Assembly (NCBI GenBank): GCA_010093515.1
Contig: MU001671.1
Span: 742,808-806,807 of the forward strand
Origin: Lineolata rhizophorae
Lineage: Eukaryota; Ascomycota; Dothideomycetes; Lineolatales; Lineolataceae
Reading direction: 5' to 3'
Length of the DNA: 64,000 nucleotides
The notes below the pieces were generated by a model, which was given only the letters and a program-made list of their open reading frames with translations, was not told where the DNA came from and did not search any database. The stretch's first letter is position 1. Every line of letters starts with the position of its first letter. The position numbers and the translations under genes are program-made. Shown in pieces: positions 57,695-64,000 of the stretch.

Positions 57695-60600
57695 ATGACA
57701 CAATCACCAGATCCGACTGTAGACCTTGATTGGTCCGGTTACGTTGGCTCGATACAATGGCATTTCAGCGAGGCCACAAAGAAGCATCCAGATCGAACAT
57801 GCGTAATAGAGACGAAGTCGTCAGAAGCTCCCGAAAGGAGATTTACCTACAGGCAGATCTACGAAGCATCTAACACCCTGGCACACTACCTCCACGATGC
57901 TGGTGTTACCAATGGAGATGTTGTTATGATCTGGGCGCATCGGTCCGTTGATTTGGTCGTTAGCATAATGGGCGCATTGGTATTGCCTTCCTTCTGCTTT
58001 GCTGTTTCTATTCTTTGACTTATTCGTATACTAACTTCGCTTGTCACTTCTTTTTCTAAAAGGCTTCCGCGGCGACAATAAGTATCCTCGATCCAGCCTA
58101 CCCGCCTACCAGACAGCAGATCTATCTTGAGGTCGCTCAGCCCTGCGCATTGGTCAATATTGCAAGAGCAACGGATGAGGCTGGACCTTTGGCCCCAATT
58201 GTGCGAAAGTATATCGATGAGGAACTCCAGCTCAAGGCTGAAGTCCCTCTACTGCGCATTGGTGATGGTGGCGTCCTGTCCGGCGGCGAAATTAGTGGCA
58301 AGGACATATTTGCCCAGGTCAGAGCGAAGGCTTCTTCACCACCTGATGCACTAGTAGGGCCCGATAGCAACCCTACGCTTTCGTTTACTTCCGGCAGCGA
58401 AGGGAGACCAAAAGGAGTACTAGGCCGCCATTTTAGTCTTACCAAGTACTTTGGCTGGATGGCCGAGAGGTTCAAGCTTAGTTCCGAGAGTCGGTTCACT
58501 CTTTTGTCGGGTATCGCGCATGACCCTGTTCAAAGAGATATTTTCACACCGCTGTTCCTCGGAGCTCAGCTGCTCGTTCCTTCGAAGGAGGACATTCAGC
58601 ATGAGAAGCTCGCAGAATGGATGCACGAGCACAAACCGACGGTTACGCACTTGACACCTGCTATGGGCCAGATTCTCGTCGGTGGAGCGGCTGCGAAATT
58701 CCCCTCTTTGGATAGGGCTTTCTTCGTCGGCGATGTCCTTACGACGAGAGATTGCAGGCGCCTGCGGGAACTCGCGGTCAATGCTAACATAGTGAATATG
58801 TATGGTACCACTGAAACGCAGCGCGCAGTGAGTTACTATGAGATACCGAGCCGGGCCAAGGATCCCGACTTCTTGGACAAGCTAAAAGATACCGTGCCTG
58901 CTGGAAAGGGCATGAAGAATGTGCAACTGCTCGTTGTGAATCGCCAAGATCGGAACAAGCTGTGCAAGGTTGGAGAAGATGGAGAGATCTACGTCCGTGC
59001 TGCTGGTCTTGCGGAAGGTTACAAGGGAGACCAAGCGTTGAACGATCAGAAGTTCCTCATGAATTGGTTTGTGGACAACGGAATGTGGGTTGAAGCCGAC
59101 CAAAAGAGCGGTAAAGGCGAGCCGTGGAGAAAATACTATAAGGGGCCCCGGGACAGACTCTATCGGACAGGGGATTTGGGCAGATATTTGGAGTCCGGTG
59201 ACGTCGAGTGTACAGGACGCGCAGACGACCAAGTCAAGATTCGTGGCTTTCGAATCGAGCTCAATGATATCGACAGCAACTTAAGCCAGAATCCCTTGAT
59301 TAGAGACTGCAAGACACTTGTTCGGAGAGATAGGAACGAGGAACCAACGCTCGTCAGCTACGTCGTACCAGAGCTGACCGAATGGCCCCAATGGCTCAAA
59401 GCTCGAGGCCTGGAAGACGTTCAAGATGAAGGGACAGACATTGGACCCACAAAAGTCTACTTCAAGAGGTTCAGACGGATGCAAACAGAGGTTCGGGATC
59501 ATTTGAAAGGCCGTTTACCCAGCTATGCAGTGCCTACCACTTTCATTGTCCTCAACAAGCTACCGCTGAATCCCAATGGCAAGGTTGACAAACCGAACCT
59601 CCCATTTCCCGATATTGCGGAGCAAACTGAGGAAGCCTCGGACGAGGATTTGAAGAGATGGGAATCACTGACGGAAACCGAGCGCACTGTTGCTATGAAG
59701 TGGGCCGATCTCATTCGTGGTCTCAATGCAAAGACTGTTGCACCTCAAAACGATTTCTTCGACCTTGGTGGTCACAGTATTCTGGCCCAGCAGATGTTAC
59801 TGAACATACGCAAGGAGATTGGAGCGAACATTTCCATAAACATGCTTTACGAGAATCCCAGTCTAGCCGGTTTCAGCGCGCAGGTTGACAAGCAATTGCG
59901 GGCAACAAACGGCCTAGGAGGCGAGGACATGGGGGCGAAGGAAAAGGAAGCCGCGTATTCTCAGTCTTTAGATGACCTTCTAAAGCAGCTGCCAGCTACT
60001 TATCAGACAGCAGATCCAGCTACAATTCGTGCATCCTCGAAGCCGACGGTCTTTCTCACCGGTGCCACTGGATTCTTGGGCGGTTATATTATTAAGGATA
60101 TTTTGGAACGCACTAGCCGGACCATCAGATTGATTGCCCACGTGCGAGGAGCAAAGGATCCGAAGGCTGCACTAGAACGACTACGACGTTCTTTACAAGG
60201 TTACGGTCTATGGCGCGATGAGTGGTCAACGCGACTGAGTTGTGTTGTTGGTGATTTATCGAAGCCTCAGCTTGGCATTGATCACCAAATATGGCAGACC
60301 CTTTCTCAGGAAGTTGATGTGGTGATTCATAATGGCGCCACTGTACACTGGGTCAAGAGATACCAGGACATGATGGCCTCAAACGTCATCTCCACCATTG
60401 ATGCTATGAAGCTCTGCAATCAAGGAAAACCCAAGCTTTTCGCATTCGTCAGTTCTACGAGCGTACTTGACAACGATCACTACGTCAAACTCTCGGCGCA
60501 ACACATTAGCACTGGCCAGGATGCTCTCTCTGAGGACGATGACATGCAGGGCAGTCGAACTGGTCTTGGCACTGGCTATGGCCAAACGAAATGGGTGTCT

Positions 60601-61323
60601 GAGCAGCTCGTCCGTGAAGCTGGAAAGAGAGGCCTTCGAGGTTCTGTCATTCGACCTGGGTACATTCTAGGCGACTCGGAGACTGGCGTCTGCAATACCG
60701 ATGACTTCTTGATCCGTATGCTAAAGGGTTGCATTCAGCTATCGGCGAGGCCACGCATTATCAACACTGTCAACTCTGTTCCGGTCAATCATGTGGCTCG
60801 AGTGGTCGCGGCTGCCGCCCTCAACCCTCTCTCGAGCGGCGTGCACGTCGTCCACGTTACTGGCCACCCGCGCTTACGCATGAACGAGTACCTGTCTCTT
60901 CTTGAGTTCTACGGTTTCAAAGTTCCAGAGGTTAGCTACGACGTCTGGAAGGACGAACTCGAGAAATACGTCTCGGCAGGTGGTCAGGAGAAGGATCAAG
61001 AACAGCATGCGCTGATGCCACTTTATCACTTCTGCGTCAACGACTTGCCAGCTACGACGCGAGCTCCGGAGCTTGATGACAGGAATGCTGTGCAAATTTT
61101 GAAAGCGGACGCCGAGCACTGGACAGGAATCGATGAGAGCGCAGGCTACGGCATCGGCAGGGAAGACGTTGGTAGATTCTTGAGGTACCTGGCCGAGACC
61201 AAATTTGTGAGCTGGCCTTCGGGCAGAGGAAGGCCATTGCCCGAAGTCCACCTAAGTGCAGCGCAGATGCAGGCAATTGGAGCTGTAGGGGGCCGCGGGG
61301 GCGTGTCTAAAGGAAGGGAATGA
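57695..61323 (+). CDS. lys2: Alpha-aminoadipate reductase, large subunit (LYS2)
   Basis: Exons 57695-57979 and 58063-61323 join in phase (83-nt intron with TACTAAC) into 1,181 residues. The enzyme reduces alpha-aminoadipate to its semialdehyde in fungal lysine synthesis, in the cytosol, after Lys5-type phosphopantetheinylation. The adenylation domain (about 60-560) shows LSFTSGSEGRPKGVLGRH, NMYGTTETQRAVSY, YRTGDLGRY, GRADDQVKIRGFRIEL and NPNGKVDKP. The carrier domain has DFFDLGGHSILA, with Ser667 carrying the cofactor arm. The terminal NADPH reductase has the Rossmann loop GATGFLGG (762-769) and GYGQTKW with catalytic Tyr934 and Lys938. It lacks the roughly 230-residue N-terminal extension of yeast Lys2, which I believe is usual in Sordariomycetes. 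The frame is open upstream only from a TTG, so the ATG in CACCAAAATGACA is taken as the start. Confidence 0.97.
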
Positions 61324-61934
61324 AGGTCGAGGAGCTTCCAAAAAGGCGCGGTGAAAGGGACGTGTAAAATAGTAAATATATTCGTGTAGGTCGCGTTGTA
61401 TCAGACGAATGGGCCAAAAAGGCTAATTTTGTTTTGGAATGGATAGATAGAAAAAATAGCAAGTGCGCTTTTCGAAACAAAGAAACTATATCAAGGACCG
61501 GGTCACGTGCAGTGCATACGTACGCGTCAAGACGCACGAGCCACCCGCGTGGCGCGCAGGAAATAGAAATGCGAGCTAAACCCGATCGGCGCACGCCCCC
61601 TTTCTGCTTGGCTGCAGCTAACTTGCGGCTCCCTTCTCTTCACCCGGGGACGTGTTTCGACTTCTCTTCTTCACCAGCCAAGCGCCTGCCAATCCTCTCC
61701 TTCGTTTGTTTCGTTTGCGCCCGTTCTTTCCCTCAGCTTAACACAGTCACTCGTTTTTTCTTCCAGGGCTGTTACACCTTCGCCGAAAGCCTGTCTGACC
61801 GTAGTCCGTCTCCACGACACTCTGCTTGCCAACCTTTCCAACTCCCAAGGGAACGCGTCTCCTTCCTCTCACAGCCTCCATCATTGAATACCCTTGCCGC
61901 TTGTCATCAGCATTCCTACTTAATCCGCGTCAAG
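61324..61934. other. Intergenic, promoter of the wall-protein gene
   Basis: About 610 bp separate LYS2 from the next gene on the same strand. A CACGTG E-box lies near 61503, and CT-rich tracts precede the start codon, as is common in fungal promoters. No gene is supported. Confidence 0.5.
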
Positions 61935-62733
61935 ATGTTCTCCAAGACCGCTTTTGTCTTCGCCTTCTTTGCCGTTGCCCGTCTGGCCACTGCCACTCCT
62001 CCGGCCTGCCTCCTTGCTGCTGTCAAGTAAGCATCAGTTTCCAAACACGCCTGCGAGAGCTTGGGCCGCGACAGCTGCAAAGTGGCGGTTCGCGACATGC
62101 CCAGAGCTTTTTGCGGAGGCATGCTTCGGTCGTCCCACGACCATAGCTGCGCTCAAAGATAATCTGTGCAAAGACTAACGTGACCGTTGCAGCGAGTGCC
62201 CTGACCCGTCCGATTTGGAGGCCGTTTGTGGCGACTACGGCTCGGATGTGCAATCCTTCCTTGGCAGCAACTGCGGCGACTACGAGGAGGATGCGATGAG
62301 CGCCTTCGATGAGACCTGCAGCTCCGCTGGTCACTCGGTTGGCACGTTCACCCTAGGACCCTTCACGACTATCCGCCTCCCCGAACAATTGTCGCTAACA
62401 TACGTTGGAATAGCATCCTACTCTGCCACTGCGACCGGGAGCGCCACCCGCTCTGGCCACTCCTCTACGGGCACTGCGCACGCCTCGGGTTCTGCCTCTG
62501 CCTCTGCCTCCGGTACAGGCTCCATGCCGACCTACGGCAGTGGCAATGCCACCATCACTACTGGTTCGCTTGCTCCTACTTCGACTGGCGGCTCTGAGGG
62601 TGGTTCTGAGGGTGGTGCTTCTGCTTCTGGCTCTGCCGTCCCCACTGGTTCTGACGGTGCTGCTGGCCGTATCGAGATGGGTGCGCTTGGCGCTTTGGCT
62701 GCTGCTGTGGCCGGTTTGGCGGCTGCGTTGTAA
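61935..62733 (+). CDS. GPI-anchored, Cys-containing cell-wall protein
   Basis: Exons 61935-62026 and 62193-62733 join in phase (AA|C) into 210 residues; the 166-nt intron has a CTAAC branch point. Residues 1-21 are a signal peptide (MFSKTAFVFAFFAVARLATA). A short Cys-containing domain follows, with PPACLLAAVNECPDPSDLEA, CGDYGSDVQSFLGSNCGDYE and FDETCSSAGHS. It resembles small conserved fungal GPI wall proteins. The rest is a Ser/Thr/Gly-rich, probably O-glycosylated stalk with a GGSEGGSEGG repeat. It ends in a hydrophobic tail (GALGALAAAVAGLAAAL) of the kind removed when a GPI anchor is attached. Its cysteine spacing is not the eight-Cys CFEM pattern. Function is likely structural or cell-surface. 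The call on class is firm; the precise family is uncertain. Confidence 0.82.
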
Positions 62734-64000
62734 GGTCTCGTGTTGTGCTCCTAGGTGTCGTAGAAGACCCTTTTGGGATATGGTGAAGATGCGAATCTCC
62801 CCAGTTCAGGTCAGCAGTGGTCGGCGGAAGGCGATGTGGATTCGTGGTTGGGTGTGTTGCAGGTTAGGTGGTACACAACTTTTCTCATTGCTTTAGGCAT
62901 TATTAAAGGCAGTCTATTGGCATTGGCTCCCAAGCTTTTCTGGTCTCAACTGTGCTTTCAACCGTAGTTTCAGGCGTATGTTCCTGGGCTATAGGTTTCT
63001 AGCAATTAATGTGGATTCTTCGACTGTAGTATAGGGACCGGAAACTTCATACTTTAGAATCTTTTGGGAAATATGACAAGTGCGTGCCTCTTTCGCTGAA
63101 GCTAGTTGATGGTTACTGGTCGACATCGCTTGTGGGTTTGATGATTGATCTTTGGATCAGACAGCAACGGCCAATCATCGGTAGCAGGATGGAAGTGCGA
63201 AAGGCAGTACTTGGCCAAGAATCGCTGGCAAATATAGACTATATGAGGTGTGGGAAGTTCCTACTTACTGCACAGTGTAGAAGTAGTACACTAGGATATG
63301 AAACTGATTCACAGATGCCGGCAACGGGAATGGACCCAAAATGAAGCCAGATTATGGAGTACATTATGGAAGATATTTGCCTTCCTACGAAACTTGAAAT
63401 CCAAGAGGTAACTTGGAGCCGGAGCGATTGTAGATATGAAAGAAACCTATAAAATATAACTTTTCTTTTCGTCTACGGTGTGCCAATTAAAAACGAGAGA
63501 AAAGATAACTAATCACTACTACAAATCTGCTCATACTACGAGTTAGAAATCCTAGACCCCCCCCCGTTCTAACACACACTATTTATTACAATTGGCTGTT
63601 GCTATGCGTTCCTTCATCTAGTATTATTCCAATTGGCCGGGCCGGAAGAGCGTTTCTACTGGTAGAGTGTTGGACTTATGAAACGACCCTAGAGTTGGAC
63701 CACGCTACTATTAATTACTCAATAAAGATGATACACTACGCACCGCTGCATGCTGCCTTCGGTGGCGTTTTCAGAGTTACTTAATACGAGCGCAAGTGTT
63801 ACTATTGCGCCGAACGGATTAAATATTATGTCCCCATCCGAAACGACTTGACGCCGCTACCGGCCCGGTACCGGCGCCGCTTTTGGGGTTATCCGCCCTT
63901 TAGCGCGAAAGTGGCTGGTTTATTCCCGATTGTCGCCCTAGGCTAACGGCCCCTACTCTCAACTCTTGGATGGCTATAAATTTTGTGAGGTACGGTCTAT
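62734..64000. other. Intergenic, right end of window
   Basis: No gene is supported. The sequence becomes AT-rich to about 63.8 kb and then GC-rich again. A tRNA-like fragment lies at 63635-63708, and a run of nine C near 63,556. Confidence 0.45.
63635..63708 (+). pseudogene. tRNA-like fragment (decayed tRNA or SINE head)
   Basis: The middle of this 74-base stretch reads ACTGGTAGAGTGTTGGACTT and then AGAGTTGGACCACGC. These resemble the internal A-box side and the T-arm (B-box) side of a eukaryotic tRNA in the right order and spacing. The acceptor and anticodon stems do not close well. It is best seen as a decayed tRNA gene or the tRNA-derived head of a SINE. Confidence 0.3.

Noticed and set aside
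57695-62733. LYS2 plus neighbour as part of an NRPS-type metabolite cluster
   Set aside because: The adenylation-carrier-reductase protein has full LYS2 motifs, and the next gene is a wall protein; no tailoring enzyme, transporter or regulator is nearby.
63858-63889. GC-rich near-palindrome with two TACCGG words
   Set aside because: The arms do not pair over more than a few bases, and it is too short to separate from chance in GC-rich sequence.

Overview
The window looks like nuclear DNA of a filamentous ascomycete (Pezizomycotina, most likely a Sordariomycete). The evidence is short spliceosomal introns with CTAAC-type branch points, a fungal alpha-aminoadipate reductase (LYS2), a HET-domain protein, a DUF3405 protein, a Cdc7/SepH septation kinase and a Rud3 golgin. 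Eleven protein-coding genes can be supported. Most could be rebuilt exon by exon with consistent reading phase. I found no intact mobile element, rRNA, CRISPR array or convincing intact tRNA.

Layout. 0-15 kb is GC-rich: an RGS-domain G-protein regulator (minus) with a very long 5' intergenic region, then a seven-exon RUS1/DUF647 gene (minus) containing a 13-nt microexon. 15-25 kb is lower in GC: a DUF3405 type II membrane protein (minus), a doubtful two-frame hypothetical locus, and a three-exon sulfotransferase-like gene with a C-terminal membrane tail (minus). 25-33 kb: a large protein joining a homeodomain-like segment, Cys/His fingers and a protein kinase in one unbroken frame (minus), then the divergent seven-exon rud3 gene (plus). 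A hairpin array and a degenerate 147-bp direct repeat lie between them. 33-44 kb: a HET-domain gene (plus) convergent with sepH (minus). 44-52 kb: intergenic DNA, then a two-exon DENN-domain gene (minus), probably spliced through a GC-AG intron. 57-63 kb: LYS2 (plus), with a Gcn4/CpcA-type TGACTCA site upstream, followed by a GPI-anchored wall protein (plus).

The genes do not form one pathway or a secondary-metabolite cluster. They are mostly housekeeping or signalling genes: G-protein signalling, septation, Golgi tethering, Rab regulation and lysine synthesis. Two lineage-variable genes, the HET protein and the finger-kinase fusion, lie near each other at 25-37 kb. The observations most worth following are the RUS1 microexon, the DNA-binding-like/kinase fusion, the hairpin array with alternating compensatory stem pairs, and a 26-base G run whose length decides whether an upstream ATG of sepH is in frame.
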